Source: an uncultured Blastocatellia bacterium (GTDB lineage: Bacteria > Acidobacteriota > Blastocatellia > HR10). From it: a stretch of DNA of 64,000 bases. Numbering within the stretch: position 1 is the stretch's first letter; each line of letters begins with the position of its first letter. Below the pieces are notes generated by a model that did not search any database, was not told the DNA's origin, and was given only the letters and a program-made list of their open reading frames with translations. The DNA is taken from assembly GCA_937934295.1 (NCBI GenBank), contig CALHAI010000005.1, positions 1 through 64,000 on the forward strand, given 5' to 3'. Below are positions 39,253 through 48,581 of this stretch, piece after piece. The position numbers and the translations under genes are program-made.

Positions 39253-42200
39253 TCACCACGTCAGCTTCAACGCGAACTGGATCTGGCGCGGCGTTCCGAT
39301 AGTGCTCGTGATCCGACCCGCTTGCGGATTACAGGAATGGATTTGCGCCTGCTCGGCCGTCAGCCGGCACGGCAGTGCCTCCAGCTCGGCCGGTGTGGGG
39401 ACGCGTCGGAATTGCGGGACGAAGCCGACGTAGAGTTGATTGAACGGGAGAGCGAAGTTCGGATGGTTGAGGACGTTGAAGGCCTCGACACGAAACTGCG
39501 CGCGCACCGTCTCCCGAATGAGGAATTCCTTCGAGAGCCCGACGTCGAGGTTCGAGAAGCCAGGGCCGCGTACGGATGTGCGCGGGGCGTTCCCCAAGCG
39601 GCCGGGCTCTTGCAACGCGAACGCCTTCGGATCGAAATACCGATCCACACGCCCGATGACGGGATTGGCTCGCAGAATGTTCGGCCGATCAGGGAAATCT
39701 ATGTTGTCCCCTACGCCCGTGATACCGAATCCGGCCAACACGGAGAACGGGTATCCACTGCGAAATTCGCCGAGAGTGGTGATCTTCCATCCCCCGAAGA
39801 GCGCTTGGGTCAGGCCGCGCGCTTCCCCAAGAAATCGTTTGCCGCGTCCCACCGGTAGCTCATAGACGGCGTTCACGGTCGCGCGATGTCGGATGCTAAA
39901 GAGCGATTCCGAACGATCCAGTTTGCGGTTTGGTGGATATTGACTCGCCTGCGCGACGCCGCGAATGATGTTGTTGGAATTGAAGGCGTCGGATTCCGAG
40001 AGAGCTTTGGAGAAGGCGTAGGCGCTTTGGAACGTCAAGCCCCCGGCGAGCCGACGCGCCACTTGAACGCTCATGGAATGGTAGTTCGCCGTAGTATCGA
40101 AGCGACGGGCGTAGAGAGAGAACGCGATCCGACTCACTGCCGGAGCCGCCGTCCCACATCCTCCGGTGAAGATAGGCTGTCCATTCTCGAACCGGCACGG
40201 GAGGTTGTGATTGGCCTCGATCTTCCGCGGGATGTGATACGATTGAGACCCGGCGTAGGTGAGCGTCAAACTCAGCTTCGCCGGCAACTCGCGCGCGATC
40301 TCCAGATGCCACTGGATCGAGGTGGGCGAGTTGACGGGATCGAGCAGCCCTGTGACCAATCCCACATAGGGCGTCGGCTGCGTACACGCCGCGCACTGAG
40401 GGAACGGGATTGGAGGCAAGAACCCAGGCGCCAGTGGCTCTCCGAAGAACGTATTGAGCACCGGCTGTGGCGCATTCCACTGGAGAATACCCTGAGCTGT
40501 CCCCTCGAATCCGAGGAATTCATTGAAGACACCGAAGCCCGTGCGAATGACCGTCTTGCCGTTGCCGAAGAGATCGTAGGCGATGCCCAGGCGCGGCTGG
40601 AACTGCGTGAGCGAGTAGTTGTCATAAGGTTGACCAATAGTGACCTGCGTATCGTCGGGACGCCGCCAATTGCCCAATTTATTGTGGATATCCTTGAGGA
40701 TCGGCACTTGGAATTCGTGCCGCAGTCCGAGCGTGAGCGTCACGCGAGGGGAGAGCCGCCAGGCGTCTTCCACGTACCAAGCGAAGAGCGTCGTGCGAAT
40801 GCCGAAGCTGGCATCAGCCCCATCCCGACGAATGATCAGCACGGCCGGATTTGCGGCCAGCAGATCATTCAGGGTGAGGAAGGTGTAGCTCCCCCCCGGA
40901 ATGACCGCTGAATTCCAATTCCACTGGAAGCGGTTCACCATCCCACCGAGCTTCATCGTGTGATTTCCGCGCGTGTACACGAGGTCATCATTGACGGCGA
41001 AGATATTGCGCACGAGATGGAAGGGGCTGGCATCGTCATTCCCCAGCAGCGTCAACGTGCCGCTCACGGTGCCCGCCGTCCCACCACCGACGGAGATCAC
41101 ACCGATCGTCTTTCGAGCCGGATTGCCTGTATATTGCTCCGAACGTAAGGAGATGGTCGGCTCCGTAGCCGCCGAGACATTGGACCGCAGGAAGCTGAAG
41201 CTCGCCGTATTGACAAGATTGGGCGTGAAGACGCGCGACCATCGGAGCAGGTAGTTCTGCACGCGATCCGTCCGCACAAATTCGAACGTTGGGAAGTGAA
41301 AAGCCGCAGTGGCGTCGGCATCGGTGAGGGAGTAGCGGCCGGAGAATTGATCCCTCGGTGAGAGCGTGGACGTGATGTGAACGAGCCCGAAGTCCTGGCG
41401 CGTCGGCTGACGGTTCTGGAAGATATATTCGGCGATTCCCCCACCGAGATCAGCTCCGTTGGACCGGGGATAAAGCTCCAGAATGGCCCTCACGGCCGGG
41501 GAGATGGCGACGGGCTGCCCTCCGGGACCGATGACCGGAAAGTCGCACGTCCCCCCCAGGCCCCCGTTTCGCGCGCACTCGCTTGGGACGAAGGAGATCT
41601 CGGTCATCGTCAGTCGCTGTCGCAACCCCTCGTAGTTGGTGAAGAAGAACGCGCGATCCCGACGGATGGGCCCTCCCAAGGCTGCCCCGAATTGATTGCG
41701 TCGGAAGGGCGGTTTCTCCCGATCGAAGAAGGAGCGCGTATCGAAGATGTCGTTGCGCACGAACTCATAAGCGCTGCCGTGCCACTCATTGGTGCCGCTG
41801 CGCGTGGCGAAACTGACCACAGCTCCTGAGGCCCCCCCATAGACCGCACTGAAGGAATGGGTGATCACCTTGAATTCCTGAATGGCTTCGACCCCCGGCA
41901 TATCGCCCGCTGCCGCCGTCCCAGGGGCAGTGAAATTCCCATGGCTGAAGTTCACGCCATCAACGAGGTATGCCACAGACGATCCCATCAATCCATTGGC
42001 GCTGATATAAGACCCAGTATTGGTCGCTGCGCCGAGCACGGTCGGGGGCGTCGCGTTGGTCATGCGCACAAGCCCAGGCTGCTGTGTGACCAGGGCCGTG
42101 AAGCTCCGCTGGTTCAACGGTAGCTCGCGCACTTGCAGGGGGAGGATGACATTGCTGACTTCGACCTTGGTCGTCTCCACAACAGGGACGACTTCCCCGC

Positions 42201-42582
42201 TCACATCAACGCTCTCGGTCAGTTCGCCGACTTCGAGCGTGACCCGCACGGTCTCGGTCGCCCCTACCGTGAGAGACACATCCCGAATGATCGCTCTCTT
42301 GAATCCCAGCGCTTCGACGCGCACCTCGTAGCGCCCGGCCGGGAGCTGGGAGATGACGAATTGCCCCTGCTCTCCTGTCGTGGTCTCGCGGGTCAATCCC
42401 GTCTCTTGATTCTTGATGGCGACGCGCGCTCCAGGGACGACGGCATTGGTTTTATCCACGACGTCCCCGGCAATGGTCGCCGTCGTCACCGCTCCTTGAG
42501 CGAAGACCCGCGATTCTCCCCACGGATCAAATGCGAGCGAGAGCAGGACGATCCAAAATAGAAGCGCGCTTTTCTTTCCCAT
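39253..42582 (-). CDS. TonB-dependent receptor, Oar-like, with carboxypeptidase-regulatory-like N-terminal domain
   Basis: TIAGDVVDKTNAVVPGARVAIKNQETGLTRETTTGEQGQFVISQLPAGRYEV; YGGASGAVVSFATRSGTNEWHGSAYEF; IGTPRQIQFALKLTW. Confidence 0.93.
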   Translation of the reverse strand: MGKKSALLFWIVLLSLAFDPWGESRVFAQGAVTTATIAGDVVDKTNAVVPGARVAIKNQETGLTRETTTGEQGQFVISQLPAGRYEVRVEALGFKRAIIRDVSLTVGATETVRVTLEVGELTESVDVSGEVVPVVETTKVEVSNVILPLQVRELPLNQRSFTALVTQQPGLVRMTNATPPTVLGAATNTGSYISANGLMGSSVAYLVDGVNFSHGNFTAPGTAAAGDMPGVEAIQEFKVITHSFSAVYGGASGAVVSFATRSGTNEWHGSAYEFVRNDIFDTRSFFDREKPPFRRNQFGAALGGPIRRDRAFFFTNYEGLRQRLTMTEISFVPSECARNGGLGGTCDFPVIGPGGQPVAISPAVRAILELYPRSNGADLGGGIAEYIFQNRQPTRQDFGLVHITSTLSPRDQFSGRYSLTDADATAAFHFPTFEFVRTDRVQNYLLRWSRVFTPNLVNTASFSFLRSNVSAATEPTISLRSEQYTGNPARKTIGVISVGGGTAGTVSGTLTLLGNDDASPFHLVRNIFAVNDDLVYTRGNHTMKLGGMVNRFQWNWNSAVIPGGSYTFLTLNDLLAANPAVLIIRRDGADASFGIRTTLFAWYVEDAWRLSPRVTLTLGLRHEFQVPILKDIHNKLGNWRRPDDTQVTIGQPYDNYSLTQFQPRLGIAYDLFGNGKTVIRTGFGVFNEFLGFEGTAQGILQWNAPQPVLNTFFGEPLAPGFLPPIPFPQCAACTQPTPYVGLVTGLLDPVNSPTSIQWHLEIARELPAKLSLTLTYAGSQSYHIPRKIEANHNLPCRFENGQPIFTGGCGTAAPAVSRIAFSLYARRFDTTANYHSMSVQVARRLAGGLTFQSAYAFSKALSESDAFNSNNIIRGVAQASQYPPNRKLDRSESLFSIRHRATVNAVYELPVGRGKRFLGEARGLTQALFGGWKITTLGEFRSGYPFSVLAGFGITGVGDNIDFPDRPNILRANPVIGRVDRYFDPKAFALQEPGRLGNAPRTSVRGPGFSNLDVGLSKEFLIRETVRAQFRVEAFNVLNHPNFALPFNQLYVGFVPQFRRVPTPAELEALPCRLTAEQAQIHSCNPQAGRITSTIGTPRQIQFALKLTW

Positions 42583-42611
42583 GGCCTCCACCTCCTGAAG
42601 GGGGATTGCCC

Positions 42612-44387
42612 TCATCGGCACGTATCGAGAGAACACTCCAAATAGTGTCCTCCCACGTCGGAGGAGCTCTCTTGACTCCTCTCACAAGCGGCAGGGAGAG
42701 GGGCTTCGATGCCTCTCCTCATCTCCTTCTCGAAGGATTCTCGAAGCCGAGATTTGTGAATCTTCCCACTCCCTGTCATGGGGAATTCTCGAACGAAGCG
42801 AACGTAGCGGGGGACCTTGAAGGGGGCCAGCTGCTGACGACAGTACCTCATGACCTCTTCCTCGGTCAGGTGCTCCCCCTCTTTGAGCTGTAGGAAAGCG
42901 GCCGGGACCTCCCCCCACTGCGGATCAGGGACGCCGATGACGGCCGCTGCGATGACCTTGGGATGCGTCAGGAGGAAATTCTCAACCTCCAGAGCCGAGA
43001 CGTTCTCGCCTCCGACGCGCAACACGTCTTTCAGTCGCCCCAGGAAGATCAGGTATCCCTCCTCAGTCAACATGCCGCGATCTCCCGTGTGCAACCATCC
43101 GTTGGGATCAATGGCCCGCGCTGTCTCCTCAGGCATTCGATAATACCCCTTCATCACGTTGTACCCGCGCACGCAGATCTCACCCGCTTGTCCGGGTGCG
43201 AGGCGCTCCCCGGTCTCGGGATCCCGAATCTCCACCTCGACGCCCGGATGGGGCCGACCGTTCGTCTGCACTCGCTTCTCCCGCGCATCCCGCCAATCGG
43301 TGATGCAAACATTTGGACTCGCCTCCGAGAGCCCATAGACGGAGCACACGTGCCGGATGCCGATCTCATCAGCGACCATTTGCAGAAGCGCTGGAGAGCC
43401 GGCCGCCCACCCTTTCTTCAGGCTTGAACGATCCCGACGCGGGTAATCCGGATGATCGCGAAGCATGAGGAACATCGTCTCGATGCCGATATATGCGGTG
43501 ATCCGCTCTTCCTCGAAAAGCCGCAGCGTCTCCCCGGCATCGAACTTGGTCATCATGTGCAAGACGTAGCCCCGCGTGACGGCTCCAAGAAGCGCACAGA
43601 CCGAACCACCAATGTGAAACATCGGCATGGCCGAGAGCACGCGGTCGCTCTCGTCGAAGCCCGCGCGTCCGGCCATGATGAAGGCGTTGCGTAAGGTCTG
43701 ATCGTGCGCGAGCATGACGCCTTTCGGAAAGGCGGTGCTCCCGGACGTATATTGAAGGAGCACGACGTCATCCGGACGAACATCTGCCTCCCGTTGGCGA
43801 AGCGCGCGCTCCCAGTAGGGTTCCGCGCCGAGCGCGAGCACGTGGGAGTAGGCGAACATCCCGGGCACTCCGGGCCCGAGCGTGATCAGGCGCTTCAAAT
43901 CCGGGAACCGATGCGACCGAAGTTGTCCGGGTGGACAGCTATTCGCCTCCGGGCAGAGAGCGCGGATGACGGCCTCATACTCAGTGTCTAGGAAGCGATC
44001 CATCGTGATGAGCGTCGTCGCTTCGGATTGTCGCAGGACGTACTCGAGCTCTCCCGCTTTGAACCGCGTGTTAATAGGAACCACGATGGCGCCGATTTTG
44101 GCGATGGCGAACTGCGCGATGGCCGCCTCCGGCACGTTGGCCAACCACAAAGCGACGCGTTCCCCCGCAGCGACGCCAAGCGCGAGCAACCCGCAAGCCA
44201 ACCGATTCACTGCAGTCAAAAAGTCGGCCGCCGTGTACGCTCGCCGAGCGGCTCTTCCATCGGATCCGGGGCTCTCGACATGATGGAAGACGAATAGCTC
44301 GCTTCCCGGAGATCGCGCTGCCAAACGCTCCAGAGCCGCTCCATACGTGAGCTGTGGCCACTCGAAGGCCTCCTCGTAGAGCATCAC
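42612..44387 (-). CDS. AMP-dependent acyl-CoA synthetase/ligase
   Basis: LLQYTSGSTAFPKGVMLAH, VYGLSEASPNVCIT, GWLHTGDRGMLTEEGYLIFLGRLKDVLRVGGENVSALEVE. Confidence 0.94.
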   Translation of the reverse strand: MMLYEEAFEWPQLTYGAALERLAARSPGSELFVFHHVESPGSDGRAARRAYTAADFLTAVNRLACGLLALGVAAGERVALWLANVPEAAIAQFAIAKIGAIVVPINTRFKAGELEYVLRQSEATTLITMDRFLDTEYEAVIRALCPEANSCPPGQLRSHRFPDLKRLITLGPGVPGMFAYSHVLALGAEPYWERALRQREADVRPDDVVLLQYTSGSTAFPKGVMLAHDQTLRNAFIMAGRAGFDESDRVLSAMPMFHIGGSVCALLGAVTRGYVLHMMTKFDAGETLRLFEEERITAYIGIETMFLMLRDHPDYPRRDRSSLKKGWAAGSPALLQMVADEIGIRHVCSVYGLSEASPNVCITDWRDAREKRVQTNGRPHPGVEVEIRDPETGERLAPGQAGEICVRGYNVMKGYYRMPEETARAIDPNGWLHTGDRGMLTEEGYLIFLGRLKDVLRVGGENVSALEVENFLLTHPKVIAAAVIGVPDPQWGEVPAAFLQLKEGEHLTEEEVMRYCRQQLAPFKVPRYVRFVREFPMTGSGKIHKSRLRESFEKEMRRGIEAPLPAACERSQESSSDVGGHYLECSLDTCR

Positions 44388-44413
44388 TTTCTCCCTTACG
44401 GCTGAGGCGAACC

Positions 44414-44806
44414 TCAGGTTTTTGGAAGCGCTCCGATCATCTCTAAGACGCGCGCGCTATCGTAGAAGATCTGCAGCTCCCGAATCTGCCCATCCCGAAT
44501 CGTGAAGAGGTCTACGGCCGCGAAGGCGACCCGTCGCCCGGTCTGCGTCGTCCCCTCAAAGTGAATCTCGACGGCGACGTCGCCATTCGGGCTGAAGAAG
44601 AGTCGCCGCACGTCATCGAACCGCTCGGGATAAAACTGCAGGACGTTCGCATAGAATTGACCAATCGCCTCGCGCCCGACGATGGGATCGGACATCGGGA
44701 AATGCAACGAGGCGTCAGGCGCAAAGAGCGCGACCAGATCAGCAAGGCGCGTCTCATTCACGGCGGCGAAATACGCGCGAACGATCCGCTCGGATTCCGC
44801 GCTCAT
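44414..44806 (-). CDS. SnoaL/NTF2-like protein
   Basis: 130 aa; VRAYFAAVNETRLADLVALFAPDASLHFPMSDPIVGREAIGQFYANV. Confidence 0.85.
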   Translation of the reverse strand: MSAESERIVRAYFAAVNETRLADLVALFAPDASLHFPMSDPIVGREAIGQFYANVLQFYPERFDDVRRLFFSPNGDVAVEIHFEGTTQTGRRVAFAAVDLFTIRDGQIRELQIFYDSARVLEMIGALPKT

Positions 44807-44834
44807 CCCTCATCCCCTCGGAGAAAGCTCTCGG

Positions 44835-45605
44835 CTATTGAGCCGTGAATCCTCCATCGGCGACTAGGACGGCCCCGGTCACATAGCTGGCTTCATCGCT
44901 GGCCAGGAAGGCAATGCAACGGGCGATCTCTTCAGGTTGCGCGATTCGTTTGAGGAGTGTGAGGTCGGCGTACATCTGCCGCACCTCGTGCGGGCTCCTC
45001 TCTCCGCACACGCGCCGACAGGCGCGTTCGAGCAAGGGGGTATCCACAGGTCCCGGACAGACGCAGTTGACCCGAATACCGTACTCGGCGTAATCGGCAG
45101 CCATGCTCCGCGTCAATTGAATGACGGCCGCTTTGGAAGCTCCATAGGCGGAGAACTCTCGCACGGCCACCAGACCGCCAATCGAGGCGACATTAACGAT
45201 AGCTCCCCCACCAGCCCGAATGAGCTCGGGGATGGCGAACCGACTCATGCGATAGACGCCATGGAGATTGACAGCGATCTGTCGCTCCCACTCATCATCG
45301 CGCGCCGTCGTGACCGAGCCGACGGTCTCGATCCCCGCGTTGTTGATCAGGATGTCGAGTCCGCCCAAGAAGGCGACGGCTTCGGCGACCATGCGTTCGG
45401 CATCTTCGATTCGTGAGACATCGCCGACGACGGCCACGACCCGTGCGCCACGAGCGCGCAGCGCATCGGTGAACGTTCGTGCCGCTTCGCCCTCCAGATC
45501 GGCGATAGCGACGGCCGCACCTTCGGCGATGAATCGCTCGACGACTGCTCGACCGATGCCCGATGCTCCCCCGGTCACCAATGCCCGTTTGTTGAGGAAT
45601 CGCAT
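44835..45605 (-). CDS. SDR family oxidoreductase
   Basis: MRFLNKRALVTGGASGIGRAVVERF, ILINNAGIETVG, YGASKAAVIQLTRSMAADYAEYGIRVNCVCPG. Confidence 0.94.
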   Translation of the reverse strand: MRFLNKRALVTGGASGIGRAVVERFIAEGAAVAIADLEGEAARTFTDALRARGARVVAVVGDVSRIEDAERMVAEAVAFLGGLDILINNAGIETVGSVTTARDDEWERQIAVNLHGVYRMSRFAIPELIRAGGGAIVNVASIGGLVAVREFSAYGASKAAVIQLTRSMAADYAEYGIRVNCVCPGPVDTPLLERACRRVCGERSPHEVRQMYADLTLLKRIAQPEEIARCIAFLASDEASYVTGAVLVADGGFTAQ

Positions 45606-45622
45606 CTTCGTTCCCCCTCCAA

Positions 45623-46795
45623 TCAGGCGATCGCGGATACGAGGTCCTTCACTTGATCCAGCGCTTGAAATGAGGTGCGCGTGCGCGCAGGATCGGCGAA
45701 GGGCGTGATGTTCCAAAGCACGATGTGCCGCAGCCCGACCTCCACGAGTGTGCTGATCTGCTCAGCGATGTCTTCTGGCGTTCCATGAAGCGTGAAGTAG
45801 GCGACGATCTCACGAGGCACCTTCTGAATCGCCGCCATCGCCTCCGCATAGCCGAAGCGCGCCGGGATGTAAGCGTGAAAACCACTCGCTTCGGGCCCGA
45901 ACGGCGCCTCGTAGCCGAGGCGAATGAAGACCTCGGCGGGAAGAAGCAAGCACAAGGCCTTCACGAGAACCGCCTCCATCATTCGAACGACGGCTGCGCG
46001 GTCCTCATCCACGAGGACATAGGCGAGCATGCCCGGCGTGATCGCCGCGGGATCGCGTCCGGCTTCGCGAGCGGCCTGGTGAATCTGTGCTAACTTCTCG
46101 CTGTACTCGGCCGGCGTCATCTTCGTAGGCAACCATCCATCGGCATAGCGTCCGGTGAGTCGCAACATGCGTGGTCCGTGCGCGGCGATCCAGATCGGGG
46201 GATATCGGCCCTCATAAGGACTGAGGCCGAGCACAGCGCTCTCCAAGCGCCAGAATCGTCCCTCGAAATCAACAGGTCGCCCGCCGGATTCCCATAACCG
46301 GCGAATGATCATCAACCCTTCTTCGAGCCGGGAGACGGGTTGATCGAAGTCGAGTCCATAAGGCGTGATGTTCAACCGCTCGCCCGAGCCAAGCCCTAGG
46401 ATCACCCGTCCGCGCGTGATGTGATCGAGGGTGAGCGCCGCCTGAGCAAGCATGGCCGGATGGCGACGGATCACATCGGTGACCCCGATCCCCAGCCGAA
46501 TGCGAGTCGTGTGCACGCCAACGGCGGCGATCGTCGCTACGGGGTCGAAATACGTGTCAGCGTTCGGCTGCCTCTCTGCCAAGGGAGTGATCTCCGGGCG
46601 CCAAATCGCCTGCGGATGCCACCCCATCAGATGACAGGGCCACCAGATGGCGTCATAGCCTTTCGCCTCGGCCCGTTGCGCTTGCTGAAGGACCTTCTCA
46701 AAAGGCAACATGATCCCCCCGGGCGCACCGATCTCGACGTGGCACGACGCCGTGCCCTCGGGTCTTCCACGCCACATGGGTCGACCCTCCCTCAC
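45623..46795 (-). CDS. LLM class (luciferase-like) flavin-dependent oxidoreductase
   Basis: AEAKGYDAIWWPCHLMGWH, RIRLGIGVTDVIRRHPAMLAQAALTLDHITRGRVILGLGSGERLN. Confidence 0.92.
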   Translation of the reverse strand: MREGRPMWRGRPEGTASCHVEIGAPGGIMLPFEKVLQQAQRAEAKGYDAIWWPCHLMGWHPQAIWRPEITPLAERQPNADTYFDPVATIAAVGVHTTRIRLGIGVTDVIRRHPAMLAQAALTLDHITRGRVILGLGSGERLNITPYGLDFDQPVSRLEEGLMIIRRLWESGGRPVDFEGRFWRLESAVLGLSPYEGRYPPIWIAAHGPRMLRLTGRYADGWLPTKMTPAEYSEKLAQIHQAAREAGRDPAAITPGMLAYVLVDEDRAAVVRMMEAVLVKALCLLLPAEVFIRLGYEAPFGPEASGFHAYIPARFGYAEAMAAIQKVPREIVAYFTLHGTPEDIAEQISTLVEVGLRHIVLWNITPFADPARTRTSFQALDQVKDLVSAIA

Positions 46796-47598
46796 TCTCG
46801 CCCGGAGGTGCTGCGGAACTCGCGTCGCCTCATCCCATGCGGGTCAATGACCTCACGCAAGAGGCGGATCTCTTCGACCGTCGGCAACTCCGTCTTCGGA
46901 ATGTCTTTGGGAACGATCAACGGGAATCCCGTCCGCGCTTGGACCTCTTCGACCGTGACACCCGGATGGACCGACTTCAACCGCATGTGCTTGCTCTGCG
47001 GCTCGAAATCCATCACACAGAGATTCGTGATGACGAGTTGCGGCCCGTTCTTCAATCCCAACCGCTCGCGCGAATCCCCCCCTTCCAAATACCCCGCACA
47101 GGAGCGAAAATCCACGCGTTCGACGAATGTCCGCGGCGTATGCGCCGTCGTCCAGATGAAGATGCGCTTATCGAGTGACCCCATGTCGCCCATCCCTGCC
47201 GACCCGGGCAATCGCACTTTCGGTCGCGCATAGTCGCCAATGACCGTGTTGTTGACGTTGCCGTATTTGTCGATCTGTGCGCCCCGGATGCAAAAGGTCT
47301 CCAGAACGCCACGATGCACGTACGACCACATGTGCTCCTGCGGCAAATACATGACGCATCGCTTCCACATCGTCGGATCAAGCGTGTTGCCAATGAGGGG
47401 CTCCGGTTGAGCGTCCACGCCGACGGCTCCGGCGATCCACGTGAGTCCCGGCGCATGCGTGGCCCGCGCCAACAAGATCGCCGCGACCGGGATGAAAGAG
47501 ACTGTCCCGTTGAGAACGATATCTTCGTTCCGAAACTGCCGAGCGAGCGTGACGACCATCAGCTCATCTATCGTGTAGTCACGTGCGTCCTCGCCCAT
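46792..47598 (-). CDS. CoA-transferase-family beta subunit (IpdB/GctB-like)
   Basis: IDELMVVTLARQFRNEDIVLNGTVSFIPVAAILLARATHAPGL, GAQIDKYGNVNNTVIG, HPGVTVEEVQARTGFPLIVP. Confidence 0.88.
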   Translation of the reverse strand: MGEDARDYTIDELMVVTLARQFRNEDIVLNGTVSFIPVAAILLARATHAPGLTWIAGAVGVDAQPEPLIGNTLDPTMWKRCVMYLPQEHMWSYVHRGVLETFCIRGAQIDKYGNVNNTVIGDYARPKVRLPGSAGMGDMGSLDKRIFIWTTAHTPRTFVERVDFRSCAGYLEGGDSRERLGLKNGPQLVITNLCVMDFEPQSKHMRLKSVHPGVTVEEVQARTGFPLIVPKDIPKTELPTVEEIRLLREVIDPHGMRRREFRSTSGRE

Positions 47599-47601
47599 AG
47601 A

Positions 47602-48498
47602 TCACTCCCATTTCCGAATGCGCAAAAGCGTCCCCGCTCCTCCGACCCGTTGCAAATAGTCGTGGTGAGAGGTTGGCCCGTAGATGTATTTCTCCAGGAA
47701 GGCGCGCGTCCCCTCGACCGTTCGCGAAGCAGATGCATACTCCTGAAAGAGCGCTCGATCGAAGCTGTAGAGTGGATAGAGAGAACAAGGGTGGGCCCCA
47801 TACGGAACCTCGACGACGGCATCCACCTTGAAATACGGAATGCCCGTGTGAATGGGCGTTCGCCGGATCTCCTCGTTCTCAACGATCTCCTCGACGGTGA
47901 CGAGGACCTTTTTTGCTGCTCGCGGGAAGACATCGGCATCAAGCCAGATGGGTTTCGGGAAGAATTGCACATTCCCATAGGCGTCGGCGCGATGCGCATG
48001 GAGGATGGCGACGTCTGGCTCTAAGGCTCGGCACGCGACGACCTTCTGTCCCGTGAAGGGACACACGATGACTCGCATGGTCTCGGGGTGAATGGCCAGC
48101 AGGTCCGTACCGAGCCCGGAGCGCGTGACGAGAAAGGGAAGCCCATAGGCAGCGGCCAGAAGGCGTGACAGGAGCTGATGCTCGCTGTACTCCTCCATGA
48201 CGACTTCTCCGGCTTCCACAGCTCGGCGAAAAGCATGGGCCATACCGAACTCATCGAGATTGACGATGATGGCGATAACGCGTCGCACACATCCTGCGGC
48301 GATGAGCCAATCAAGCCCAATCCCCCCGACAATCATCATGATTGTGAGATCGCGTTTACCCGCCCGAATCAGCTCGCGCACGAGCGCCAGCGGGCTCATC
48401 TGCGTCCCCATGCCTTGCAGCGCCACGACATCGCCATCCCGCACGAGGGACGCCGCCTCGGCCAACGTCACAACCTTGTTCGCCTTCCTCGCCGCCAT
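47602..48498 (-). CDS. CoA-transferase-family alpha subunit (IpdA/GctA-like)
   Basis: VRDGDVVALQGMGTQMSPLALVRELIRAGKRDLTIMMIVGGIGLDWLIAAGCVRRVIA, HAHRADAYGNVQFF. Confidence 0.88.
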   Translation of the reverse strand: MAARKANKVVTLAEAASLVRDGDVVALQGMGTQMSPLALVRELIRAGKRDLTIMMIVGGIGLDWLIAAGCVRRVIAIIVNLDEFGMAHAFRRAVEAGEVVMEEYSEHQLLSRLLAAAYGLPFLVTRSGLGTDLLAIHPETMRVIVCPFTGQKVVACRALEPDVAILHAHRADAYGNVQFFPKPIWLDADVFPRAAKKVLVTVEEIVENEEIRRTPIHTGIPYFKVDAVVEVPYGAHPCSLYPLYSFDRALFQEYASASRTVEGTRAFLEKYIYGPTSHHDYLQRVGGAGTLLRIRKWE

Positions 48499-48581
48499 CG
48501 GTCCTCCTCACCTCACGCAGAATCTTCCGGAGCCCTGGCCTTCCATGCCCGCTTCTCGTTCATCAGGCATCTCCTGAGAAT

